In this document: piece after piece, positions 16,621 through 24,967 of the stretch
Layout of the letters: every line of letters starts with the position of its first letter
Position numbering within the stretch: the stretch's first letter is position 1
Source of the DNA: Bog-532 sp965277615
Lineage (GTDB): Bacteria; Actinomycetota; Actinomycetes; Streptosporangiales; Streptosporangiaceae
Reading direction: 5' to 3'
NCBI GenBank assembly: GCA_965277615.1
Contig: CBDIDG010000005.1
Span: forward strand, 1,674,001 to 1,738,000
Length of the DNA stretch: 64,000 nt
The notes under the pieces: model-generated
What the model saw: only the letters and a program-made list of their open reading frames with translations
Told to the model about the DNA's origin: nothing
The model's database searches: none
Translations under genes and position numbers: made by a program

Positions 16621-17685
16621 ATGCTGTCCGCTTCCGTCATCATCTGCGCGCACGCCGATGACCGGTGGGACGACACCCTCGCCGCGGTGGCCTCGGTGCA
16701 CGCGCAGAGCCACCCGGCCAAAGAGCTGATCGTCGTCATTGACTACAACCGCCCGCTGTACGAGCGGCTGAAGGCCGCGCTGCCCGAGGCCATGGTGATC
16801 GAGAACGACCACCAGCAGGGCCTGTCCGGCGGCCGGAACACCGGGATCGCCGCGGCCACCGGTCAGGTGGTGGCCTTCCTCGATGACGACGCCATCGCGG
16901 ACGTCAACTGGCTGAAGTGCATGATCGACGCCTACACCGACGCCAGCGTGGCCGGTGTCGGAGGCCGGACCCTGCCCAGCTGGGACTCCGACCGGCCGGC
17001 CTGGTTCCCCGAGGAGTTCGACTGGGTGATCGGCTGCACGTACATCGGGATGCCGACGCGCCGCGGGCCCGTCCGTAACCTGCTCGGCGGCAACGCGTCC
17101 TTCCGCCGCGAGGTGTTCGACAAGGTCGGCGGGTTCACCAGCGGCATCGGCCGGGGCAAGGGCAAGCGGCCGCTCGGCTGCGAGGAGACCGAGTTCTGCA
17201 TCCGGCTCAACCAGCAGTTGCCCGGCTCGGTGCTGCTGTTCGACGAGCAGGCGCTGATCTGGCACCGCGTCCGCGACGACCGGCGCCGGTTCGCCTACTA
17301 CCGCAGCCGTTGCTACGCCGAAGGCCTGTCCAAGGCGATGGTGACCCGCAACGTGGGCACCCAGGACGGCCTGTCGTCGGAGCGGGCCTACGCCACCCGG
17401 ACGCTCCCCCTCGGAGTGCGTCAGGGGCTGACCGACGCCCTGCACGGCGACAAAGCCGGTCTCGGTCGCGCCGGTGCCATCGTGGCCGGTCTGGCCGCGG
17501 TCACCTTCGGGTACGCGGCGGGGGTGGCGGGGAACACGCGGGACCGCCGTCGCAGTGTGCGCGGGCCGGCCAGTGCCAGTGCCAGTGCCAGTGCCAACGC
17601 CAGTGCGGGTGCCAGCGCCAGCGCGGTTGCCAGTGCCAGTGCGGGTGCCAGCGCCAGTGCGGGCGCGGAGGGATCGAGTTCGTGA
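16621..17685 (+). CDS. GT2 family glycosyltransferase with an Ala-Ser repeat tail
   Basis: Residues 1-310 are a GT-A family 2 enzyme: ASVIICAHADDRWDDTL at the N-terminus, NTGIAAATGQVVAFLDDDA with the DDD metal site near 78-90, GGNASFRREVFDKVGGF near 158, and EETEFCIRL carrying the catalytic-base region. Residues 275-315 include one hydrophobic helix (AGAIVAGLAAVTFGYAAG). The last 35 residues alternate Ala and Ser with a few Gly, from a GCCAGT-type DNA repeat. GTGGAGGGAG before the ATG is a strong ribosome site. The stop overlaps the GTG of the next gene (GTGA). It is probably the second sugar-transfer step of the same glycan. Confidence 0.88.
   Translation: MLSASVIICAHADDRWDDTLAAVASVHAQSHPAKELIVVIDYNRPLYERLKAALPEAMVIENDHQQGLSGGRNTGIAAATGQVVAFLDDDAIADVNWLKCMIDAYTDASVAGVGGRTLPSWDSDRPAWFPEEFDWVIGCTYIGMPTRRGPVRNLLGGNASFRREVFDKVGGFTSGIGRGKGKRPLGCEETEFCIRLNQQLPGSVLLFDEQALIWHRVRDDRRRFAYYRSRCYAEGLSKAMVTRNVGTQDGLSSERAYATRTLPLGVRQGLTDALHGDKAGLGRAGAIVAGLAAVTFGYAAGVAGNTRDRRRSVRGPASASASASANASAGASASAVASASAGASASAGAEGSSS
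17569..17663. repeat. 6-bp GCCAGT microsatellite-like repeat (Ala-Ser tail)
   Basis: GCCAGT and close variants (GCCAGC, GCCAAC, GCGGGT) repeat through about 95 bases and encode the Ala-Ser tail of the second glycosyltransferase. The reading frame and the stop are intact. Confidence 0.9.
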
Positions 17686-18512
17686 CCGACCCTGGGGCGC
17701 CCATCCAGGGCGCGAAGCCGTACGTACCTATCTTGATGTATCACGAAATCGCCGCGCCCCCGGAGACTAGGAGCCGGCTGGCCGTGTCCCCCGAGCGGTT
17801 CGCCACCCAGGTCGCGTACCTGCACGATGAGGGCTTTACCTCGCTGACCTTCACCGCGGCGGCGGCGGCGCTGGCCGAGGATCCGGGCCGGCTGCCGGAA
17901 CGCCCGGTCGTGCTGACCTTCGACGACGGCTACGCCGACTTCCACCGCCAGGCCCTGCCGGTGCTGGACAAGTTCGGCTTCACCGCCACGGTCTTCGTGA
18001 CCACCGGCTGGATCGCTGACGCCGGTAAGCACGCGGCGGGTACCGCGCTGGGCCCGATGCTGTCGTGGAGCCAGATTCGCGAGCTCGCGGCGGCCGGGAT
18101 GGAGATCGGCGCCCACAGCCACGGGCATCCCCAGCTCGACCAGATCTCCCGCAGCCAGCTCCAGGACGAGCTGACCACCCCCAAGGATCTCCTCGAGGAG
18201 GGGATCGGCCAGCCCGTACCGAGCGTGGCCTACCCCTTCGGCTACTCCAGTGCGCAGGTCCGGCAGGCGGTGGCGGCGGCTGGTTACCGCCACGGCGGCG
18301 CGGTGGCCAACGCGACCGCCCGGCCCGGTGCCGACGAGTTCGCCGTGCCCCGGCTGACCGTCCGGGCGTCGACCCGGCCGCAGACCTTCGAGCGGGTCGT
18401 ACGCGGCGGGCAGGAATCAACGATCTATCTGAGGGACCACGTGCTGACCAAGGGTTACACGGTGGTCAGGCGGACGAAGGCAGTGATCGGTGGCATCTCC
18501 CGAAGTGCATGA
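17682..18512 (+). CDS. Polysaccharide deacetylase (NodB, carbohydrate esterase 4)
   Basis: The enzyme should remove N- or O-acetyl groups from a glycan. VPILMYHEI opens the domain, TFDDGYADF near residues 78-86 holds motif 1 with the catalytic base and metal Asp, GAHSHGHPQL near 143-152 is the HxxxH metal motif, and AYPFGY near 182 is motif 3. The 276-residue length is one NodB domain. No signal peptide or membrane span is visible, so it may act on a lipid-linked precursor inside the cell. GTG 17682 overlaps the preceding stop and has GGAGGG about 9 nt upstream. Its last 23 bp overlap the flippase fusion gene. Confidence 0.87.
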   Translation: MTDPGAPIQGAKPYVPILMYHEIAAPPETRSRLAVSPERFATQVAYLHDEGFTSLTFTAAAAALAEDPGRLPERPVVLTFDDGYADFHRQALPVLDKFGFTATVFVTTGWIADAGKHAAGTALGPMLSWSQIRELAAAGMEIGAHSHGHPQLDQISRSQLQDELTTPKDLLEEGIGQPVPSVAYPFGYSSAQVRQAVAAAGYRHGGAVANATARPGADEFAVPRLTVRASTRPQTFERVVRGGQESTIYLRDHVLTKGYTVVRRTKAVIGGISRSA

Positions 18513-21500
18513 TGTAACGGGGCTCACCGACCCCGAAACGAGTGACCAGGCGGAACCCGCCCAGGACGGGCTGGTTCCGCTCCGTCGGACAGAGGTCTCG
18601 CGGCGGCGGATCCCCAGTCTGGAGCAGCTCGACCTGCCCGGCCGGTACCGCGAACTGCGGGCCCACATGGCCTCGCCGCTGTACCGCAACGCCTACGCGT
18701 TGATGATCAACACCGCCGTGACCGGCGTGCTCGGCGTCCTGTACTGGCTGCTCGCCGCCCGGAGCTACACGGCGGTCGAAGTGGGGCGGGCCTCGGCCGC
18801 CTATTCGGCCATGAACCTGGTGTCCGGGTTCACGGCCTACAACCTGGTCGGCGCCATCACCCGCTTCCTGCCGCAGACGGGATCGCGCACGAAGTCGTGG
18901 GTGCTGAAGACGTACCTGTTCAGCGCGCTGGCCTCCATCGTCGTCACCATCCCGTTCCTGCTCACCGTCAGCCACTGGGGCCCCACGTACTCCGAGCTGA
19001 CCGGGCTGGTGCCCGGGCTGGCGTTCCTCGTGTCCGTGGTGACCTGGAGCATCTTCACGCTCCAGGACGGCGTGATGACCGGCCTGCGCAGCGCGATCTG
19101 GGTGCCGCTGGAGAACGGCATCTTCGGCATCGTCAAGATCATCTTGCTGGTGGCGTTCGCCGCGGCCATTCCCACGGTGGGGATCTTCGTCTCCTGGATG
19201 CTTCCCGTATTCGTGTCGCTGCCGCTGGTCAACGGCCTGATCTTCTTCAAGCTGATGCCGCGGCACGAGCACCTGACCGCGCACCGCACGCCACCGACCA
19301 ACCGCCAGATCGGCAAGTTCCTGGCCGGGGACTACATCGGCGCGATGTGCCTGCTCGGCATCAACAACCTGGTCCCGATCCTGGTCGCCATCCGGATCGG
19401 CCCGGACAAGAGCGCCTACTTCTACATCGCCTGGACCATCGGCCAGGTCCTGGACCTGCTTGCGGTCAACATGGCCATGTCGGTGACCGTGGAGAGCGCG
19501 TTCGACGCGGCGACGCTGGCGGCGAACGTCCGCTCGGCGCTGCGCCGGCTGGCCATCATCCTGCTGCCGATCGTGGCCCTGGTCGCGGTGCTCGCCCCGT
19601 TCGCGCTCCGCCTGTACGGGCCCAAGTACGCCTCGTACGGCGCGCCGGTACTGGAACTGCTGGCCCTGGCCACGTTGCCGAAGGCCCTGACCGAGCTGTT
19701 CCTGGGGGCCATGCGGGCGCAGAACCGGCCCAAGATGATCGCGTTCATCCAGATCGTCCGGTTCGTCCTCGTCCTCGCCCTGGCCCTCGCGCTGACCGGG
19801 CTGATCGGCGTGTCCGGTGCGGCGCTGGGCGCCCTGGCCACCCAGCTGTTCGTCGCGATCCTCATCTTCCCGAAGCTGCGCCAGGTCATGTCGGCCCGGG
19901 CCAGCCGCGCCGACCGGGCCGCGGTGCCCGCACCGGAGCCGGCCGCGGCGCCTGCCCTGGCCGATGCGGCCGCGGCCTCGGCCGCCGCCGTCCCGCTGAC
20001 CCGCGCCGACCTGGACAAGACCATCATCGGCCCGCTGCCGCCCGAGCTGCGGGAGGCGGCGTTCGCCAGCGCCCGCAACGCCGCGCTGTCGGGCCGGCCG
20101 GCCCCGTTCACGGCCCCGGTCAACGAAGCCTTCGACAACTACGCCGCGCGCACGCTGACCCTGCCCATCCGGGCGATCGCGGTCGCCCTGGGCGATGCGG
20201 CCGTCACCAGCGAGTTCGACGTGGTCAGCGTGCCCCGTCCGGCCGGTCCCAGCGGACCAGCCGGTCCCGGCGGTCCCGGCGGTCCCGGTGGTCCTGGCGG
20301 TCCGGCCGGCCCCGGTCGGCGGGCGGCGAGCGGATCGGGCCGCGGTCCGGGCCGTCCGCCCGAGCGCGGGCCCAAACCGCGGCGGCCCAAGCCAGCGCGG
20401 CCGCAGCAGTCCAATTCTTTCTTCGACCAGGCGCCCAAGTGGCTGTCGACCATGCTGATCGCCGTGCTGGGCGCAGCCGGTGTGGCCCTGTTCTTCGGCA
20501 CCGTCGGCTTGGCCACTCCCCGGCTGAGCAGCATGAACGGGCTCGGGATGATCTCGATCCTGCCCGCCACCACGGTCGCCGGGATCGCGCTGCTCGGACT
20601 GGCCTTCGTCCTCGCGCTCGGCATGTCCCGGCCGCGGCCGCTGCTGCTGGGCGCGCTCGTGGCCGCCATCGTCATCTGCCTCGACGGTGTGACGGTCGTC
20701 CTCGAGCAGGACCCCCGGTTCCCGACCGCCTACTGGATCGCCGGCTTCGTCGACTACATCTACCGGACCGGGCACAGCTCGCCCGCATTGTCGGCCTACT
20801 TCAGCTGGCCCGGCTTCTTCGAGGTCGTCGCGTTCATCGAGCACGTGGTGGGCAGCACGAACCTGATGCCGGTGCTGAAGTTCTGGCCGGTGACCATCGA
20901 CCTGCTGTCGCTGGTGCCGATGGGCCTGATCGTCAAGCGGCTGCACGCGACCTGGCGGGCCAAGTGGCTCGCGCTGTTCATCTTCACCGTGGGCAACTGG
21001 GTCGGCCAGGACTACTTCTCACCCCAGTCGTTCAACTACCTGCTGTACCTGTTCTTCCTCGCGCTGCTGATCACCTACTTCGGCAAGCAGGCGACCAACG
21101 GGACACCCGGCTACGGGTCGGCCGGTCACCGGCAGGCCAGCCCCCCGCGCCGCTTTCAGCTGTCCGGCCTGACCCGGAAGTTCACCGGACGTCTGGCGTT
21201 GCCGCGGCGGTTCCGGCTCGACCATCCGCTGCCCGGCGACATGCCGGCCGCGACCGCGAGCCGGGGCCAGCGGGTGGCCGTGGCCGGCGCGATCGTGGCC
21301 ATCGTCGCCTTCTCCACCGTCAGCCACCAGCTCACGCCGTTCTTCATGGTGGTGGCGTGCGCGGTGCTGGTCCTGATCCGGCGCTGCCAGCTGCGCACCC
21401 TGCCGATCCTGCTCGGCGTGATCTTCGCCGCCTGGGTCAGCTTCGGTGCCTCCGGGTTCTGGTCCGGTCACATCAACGACATGTTCGGCGGCCTCGGGAA

Positions 21501-22527
21501 CCTTGGTTCCAACCTGTCCACCAGCGTGTCCGGGCGGACGACCGGCAACTCCTCGCTGCACAAGTACGTGCTGTACTCGCGGGACCTGTTCGCGGCCACC
21601 GTGCTGCTGATGGCCGGCCTCGGGCTGCTGCGGCGCCGGCGCCTGCAGGTCGACGACCGGGTGCTCGTGGTCCTCACGGCCGTGCCCTTCCTCGGCTTCG
21701 GGCTGCAGAGCTACGGCGGCGAGATGGCCCTGCGCGTCTACCTGTTCGCGCTCCCGGCCGCGGCGGTGCTGGCCGCCATGGCGTTCTTCCCCGCCCCGGT
21801 CCGCGACTGGCAGCCCTGGCGGATCCTGCCCGCGGTGGCGGTGGCCGTCATCGCGGCCATCGTGATCTTCTTCGTGCCCCGGTACGGCAACGAGGCGTTC
21901 GAGCGCACGCCCGTGGGTGAAGTGGCGGCCACGAACTACCTGTCCGCGCACGACAGCCAGGGGATCCACGTCCTCTGGCTGAGCGAAGACCCGGTCAACG
22001 ACAACACCCCGCAGATTCCGTGGCAGTACAAGGACATCGAGAAGGTCGACTACGAGCCGCGCCAGGCGCCGCTCAACCCGGCCTCGGTCGCGACCATCGT
22101 GGCCCAGCTGCGCGCCAGCGGCCCCGGTAGTTACGTCATGACCACCACGACCCAGGATGAGTACCTGGAGCAGGCGGCGAGCTACCAGCCCAACTGGGGT
22201 CAGGAGTTCCGCGCCGCCATGAAGGCCTACCCTGGGGTCAAGGTGGCCTACGCCAACCGGGACGCGGTCATCTACACGCTGACCTGGCCGAAGGGTGCGG
22301 CCCGGGTGCCGCTGCCCAGCCCGATCGGCACGTTCGCGACGACCATCTGGACGCCGATCGGCCTGGTTGGACTGGTGCTGCTGCTGCTCGTGCTGGGAGC
22401 ACGTGAGTTCACCCGGATCTGGCGGCCGGAGAACACCCGGCTCGCGCGGCGGCTGGCCACGGCGACGATTCCGCTGCTGGTCTTCTTCGTCATCGTCGTC
22501 CTCATCCGGTTCGTGGTCCTAGGATGA
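18490..22527 (+). CDS. Fusion of Wzx-type flippase and GT-C-like multispan membrane protein
   Basis: Residues about 60-480 form a polysaccharide flippase of the MOP superfamily with about 12-14 spans (LYRNAYALMINTAVTGVLG at the start, AAYSAMNLVSGFTAYNLVG next), which would flip a lipid-linked oligosaccharide. Residues 490-580 are cytoplasmic. Residues 580-640 are a Gly-Pro-X then Arg/Pro-rich linker. Residues 650-1345 are a second multispan protein with a large outer loop (QDPRFPTAYW) and GQDYFSPQSFNYLLYL, like GT-C glycosyltransferases or polymerases. The last 350 residues include an extracytoplasmic domain and a final span. The GTG start overlaps the deacetylase end. The codon frame is continuous, so this is a true fusion, not a frameshift artefact. 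The GT-C call is less sure than the flippase call. Confidence 0.8.
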   Translation: MASPEVHDVTGLTDPETSDQAEPAQDGLVPLRRTEVSRRRIPSLEQLDLPGRYRELRAHMASPLYRNAYALMINTAVTGVLGVLYWLLAARSYTAVEVGRASAAYSAMNLVSGFTAYNLVGAITRFLPQTGSRTKSWVLKTYLFSALASIVVTIPFLLTVSHWGPTYSELTGLVPGLAFLVSVVTWSIFTLQDGVMTGLRSAIWVPLENGIFGIVKIILLVAFAAAIPTVGIFVSWMLPVFVSLPLVNGLIFFKLMPRHEHLTAHRTPPTNRQIGKFLAGDYIGAMCLLGINNLVPILVAIRIGPDKSAYFYIAWTIGQVLDLLAVNMAMSVTVESAFDAATLAANVRSALRRLAIILLPIVALVAVLAPFALRLYGPKYASYGAPVLELLALATLPKALTELFLGAMRAQNRPKMIAFIQIVRFVLVLALALALTGLIGVSGAALGALATQLFVAILIFPKLRQVMSARASRADRAAVPAPEPAAAPALADAAAASAAAVPLTRADLDKTIIGPLPPELREAAFASARNAALSGRPAPFTAPVNEAFDNYAARTLTLPIRAIAVALGDAAVTSEFDVVSVPRPAGPSGPAGPGGPGGPGGPGGPAGPGRRAASGSGRGPGRPPERGPKPRRPKPARPQQSNSFFDQAPKWLSTMLIAVLGAAGVALFFGTVGLATPRLSSMNGLGMISILPATTVAGIALLGLAFVLALGMSRPRPLLLGALVAAIVICLDGVTVVLEQDPRFPTAYWIAGFVDYIYRTGHSSPALSAYFSWPGFFEVVAFIEHVVGSTNLMPVLKFWPVTIDLLSLVPMGLIVKRLHATWRAKWLALFIFTVGNWVGQDYFSPQSFNYLLYLFFLALLITYFGKQATNGTPGYGSAGHRQASPPRRFQLSGLTRKFTGRLALPRRFRLDHPLPGDMPAATASRGQRVAVAGAIVAIVAFSTVSHQLTPFFMVVACAVLVLIRRCQLRTLPILLGVIFAAWVSFGASGFWSGHINDMFGGLGNLGSNLSTSVSGRTTGNSSLHKYVLYSRDLFAATVLLMAGLGLLRRRRLQVDDRVLVVLTAVPFLGFGLQSYGGEMALRVYLFALPAAAVLAAMAFFPAPVRDWQPWRILPAVAVAVIAAIVIFFVPRYGNEAFERTPVGEVAATNYLSAHDSQGIHVLWLSEDPVNDNTPQIPWQYKDIEKVDYEPRQAPLNPASVATIVAQLRASGPGSYVMTTTTQDEYLEQAASYQPNWGQEFRAAMKAYPGVKVAYANRDAVIYTLTWPKGAARVPLPSPIGTFATTIWTPIGLVGLVLLLLVLGAREFTRIWRPENTRLARRLATATIPLLVFFVIVVLIRFVVLG
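20240..20320. repeat. 9-bp GGTCCCGGC repeat encoding a collagen-like linker
   Basis: Tandem GGTCCCGGC-type units, broken by AGCGGACCA and GGTCCGGCC variants, encode Gly-Pro-X triplets in the linker between the two halves of the fusion protein. Confidence 0.85.
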
Positions 22528-22604
22528 CGGCTGGACCACGAGTTCCCGGCCGGCGCTTTGTGACGGCCCGTATCCACTTCTTCAGCGGGTTGTAACGTAC
22601 GCGC

Positions 22605-23810
22605 ATGGGCGACCACACCACGGATAGCCGTCCCCAGAACCTGGGCCGCCGGCGCTGGCTGCCGATCGCAGTAGCGGCGGTCATCGTCGCCATCTGTGTG
22701 GGCTTCGGCGCGGGCTGGTACTCCCGGCCGGCGCGGACGCCCGCGGCCACCGGGCACTCCTCCACGGCGGCGACGGCGGTGCCGGTGACGGCCACGATCA
22801 AGGTCACCTGCCAGGACAGCAGTTCCGACGCCGACCGGCTGCAGCAGGCCATCAACAGCAGCCCGGCTGGGTCCGCGATCGAGTTCGAGGGCGGCACGTG
22901 TCTGCTGACCAAGGGCCTGACGCTGCCGGGTAACCGGACCTACACGGGCGGGAGCACCACGGGCACGGTGCTCAAGCAGGACGGCCCGGCCGCCTACGTG
23001 CTCGCCTCCACCAGCTACGTGAACAGCGTCAGCACGACCGGTGATCCGCTCGCCATCCGGGACCTCACGATCGAGTGTGACGGGTCCGGCGGCACCGACG
23101 GGATCATCCTGCTCAACTGGCAGGTGGACGTGGAGCACGTCGACGTCAGCAACTGCGGCGGCACTGGCATCGTCGACACGAACACCGGCGCCAACGGCCA
23201 CGCCATCAGCAACACCAGCGTCAACAGCCGCTTCGACAACAACTTCATCAGCAACAGCGGCCGCTACGGGTTCCAGATCATCGACTCGGGCAACTCGGTC
23301 ACCGACGGGTTCCTGGACGACAACCAGATCGCCAGCTCGGGCGCGGACGCCGTGAACATGCAGAACGCCGAGGGCTGGGACATCTCCGGCAACCACCTGT
23401 ACGACGTCAAGCAGAACGCGCTGAACCTCGCGCGCATCTACGGGACCACGATCTCCGGCAACTACGTCGAGGACTTCGGTGACGGTCAGACCAGCGGGAC
23501 CTGGTACGGGTTCGTCGCCCGGGCCCAGGACGGTCCTGGTTCCACCATCACCGGCAACAAGATCTTCAACCTGCACGGCGAGACCGCGGGCGCCAACTAC
23601 GTCTACGTCGGCATCGTGGCCACGAACAGCGGCACGGGTTATGCGGCGGTGACCGGCAACACCATCCAGGGCAACCGCCAGAGCGACGTCGGCCTGGCCT
23701 TCGCCGGGGGCGACAACCCGCTGAGGATCACCGCGAGCGGCAACAACATCACCGGGGTCGGGACCAAGATCAAGACCGGCCAGAACGCGACCGTGACCAG
23801 CGGGTCGTAG
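22605..23810 (+). CDS. Membrane-anchored right-handed beta-helix protein
   Basis: Residues 14-36 are a signal anchor (LPIAVAAVIVAICVGFGAGW). From residue 65 the protein has the repeating short-strand pattern of a parallel beta-helix: ITGNTIQ, ISGNHLYD, ISGNYVED and ITGNKIF turns spaced by about 22-30 residues, as in pectate-lyase-fold and NosD/CASH proteins. No clear lyase Arg/Lys catalytic set is visible, so it may bind or trim a polysaccharide. It starts 77 nt after the fusion gene on the same strand and probably belongs to the same glycan locus. It converges with galE. Confidence 0.78.
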   Translation: MGDHTTDSRPQNLGRRRWLPIAVAAVIVAICVGFGAGWYSRPARTPAATGHSSTAATAVPVTATIKVTCQDSSSDADRLQQAINSSPAGSAIEFEGGTCLLTKGLTLPGNRTYTGGSTTGTVLKQDGPAAYVLASTSYVNSVSTTGDPLAIRDLTIECDGSGGTDGIILLNWQVDVEHVDVSNCGGTGIVDTNTGANGHAISNTSVNSRFDNNFISNSGRYGFQIIDSGNSVTDGFLDDNQIASSGADAVNMQNAEGWDISGNHLYDVKQNALNLARIYGTTISGNYVEDFGDGQTSGTWYGFVARAQDGPGSTITGNKIFNLHGETAGANYVYVGIVATNSGTGYAAVTGNTIQGNRQSDVGLAFAGGDNPLRITASGNNITGVGTKIKTGQNATVTSGS

Positions 23811-23830
23811 CCGGCCGGGTCCGGCGCGGT

Positions 23831-24826
23831 CTAGCCGGCCAGTACGTCGTCGCGGATGGCCGCCCACTGCAGTGAATGGCGGATGCCCTCCACGACGGAG
23901 TACCGGGGCTGCCAGCCCAGCTCGCTGCGGGCCCGCTCGCTCCGCGTGTACGCGCCGGCCACGTCACCCGGGCGGCGGGGTGCCTCGGTCACCGCGACCG
24001 GCACGTCGACCACGCTGTTGAACGCCGTGACCAGCTCGCGCACGGTGGTCCCGTCCCCGGTCCCCACGTTGATCGCGGTGGAGGTGACCGGCCCGGACAG
24101 CACGTCGTCGAAACGGTCCAGCGCGGCCAGGTGCGCGGCGGCCAGGTCCCACACGTGGATGTAGTCCCGGATCCCCGACCCGTCCCTGGTCGGGTAGTCC
24201 GTGCCCGTGACCTGGAACGGGACACCGTCGGTGTGGGCCTCGATCAGCTTGCCCAGCGCGTGCGTGGGCCGGGCCAGCTGCAGGCCCGTGCGCATCTTGG
24301 GGTCGGCCCCGACGGGGTTGAAGTACCGCAGCGAGAGCACCCGGATCGGCTGGCTGGCCGCGATGTCGGCGAACATCTCCTCGCAGACCGCCTTGGTCCG
24401 GCCGTACGGGCTCTGCGGGTCGATGACCGAGTTCTCGTCCACGGTCAGGTCCGCCCCGGCGCCGTAGATCGCCGCCGATGAGCTGAAGATCATCCGCGGG
24501 CAGCCGTTGCGCAGCAGGTGCGCGACCAGCTCCAGGCTCGCGGTCACGTTGGCCCGGTAGTACCCCACCGGATCCGCGACCGAGTCCGGGACCACGATCA
24601 GGGCCGCGCACTGGATCACCGCGCTGATGTCGGGGTGGTCGCGGAAGATGCGGTCGATCAGGGGGCCGTCGGCGATGTCACCTTCGTAGAAGGCGCGGCC
24701 CGCGGCGAACTGCCGCTTGCCGGTCACCAGGTTGTCCACGATGACCGGGGTGATTCCGGCGTCGATGCAGGCCGAGGCGATCGTGCTGCCGATGAAACCC
24801 GCCCCGCCTGCTATGAGAACCTTCAT
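23831..24826 (-). CDS. galE: UDP-glucose 4-epimerase
   Basis: An extended short-chain dehydrogenase: GGAGFIG at residues 7-13 binds NAD, SSSAAIYG near 119-126 supplies the catalytic Ser, YGRTK near 144-148 supplies Tyr and Lys, and RYFNPVGA near 165 and GIRDYIHVWDLA near 215 are typical GalE stretches. The 331-residue length is normal. It interconverts UDP-glucose and UDP-galactose, which fits precursor supply for the neighbouring glycan genes, although it lies on the opposite strand and is divergent from eno. Confidence 0.93.
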   Translation of the reverse strand: MKVLIAGGAGFIGSTIASACIDAGITPVIVDNLVTGKRQFAAGRAFYEGDIADGPLIDRIFRDHPDISAVIQCAALIVVPDSVADPVGYYRANVTASLELVAHLLRNGCPRMIFSSSAAIYGAGADLTVDENSVIDPQSPYGRTKAVCEEMFADIAASQPIRVLSLRYFNPVGADPKMRTGLQLARPTHALGKLIEAHTDGVPFQVTGTDYPTRDGSGIRDYIHVWDLAAAHLAALDRFDDVLSGPVTSTAINVGTGDGTTVRELVTAFNSVVDVPVAVTEAPRRPGDVAGAYTRSERARSELGWQPRYSVVEGIRHSLQWAAIRDDVLAG

Positions 24827-24967
24827 GAACCCGCTTCCGCCCTACGGTCCCGCTGACCCATGGGAGCTTACCTGGAGCCGGCGTGGCCGGTGCGGCGAAG
24901 GTGCGGGCTCCACTAGGCTCGAAGGCGGACTTAACGAACCCCGCGCCAGAACAGGACATAGGAGCCA

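Noticed and set aside
18466..20946. Minus-strand 826-codon open frame inside the flippase fusion
   Set aside because: The composition is Gln/Arg/His/Asp-rich with no fold signal; it is the complement of hydrophobic codons.
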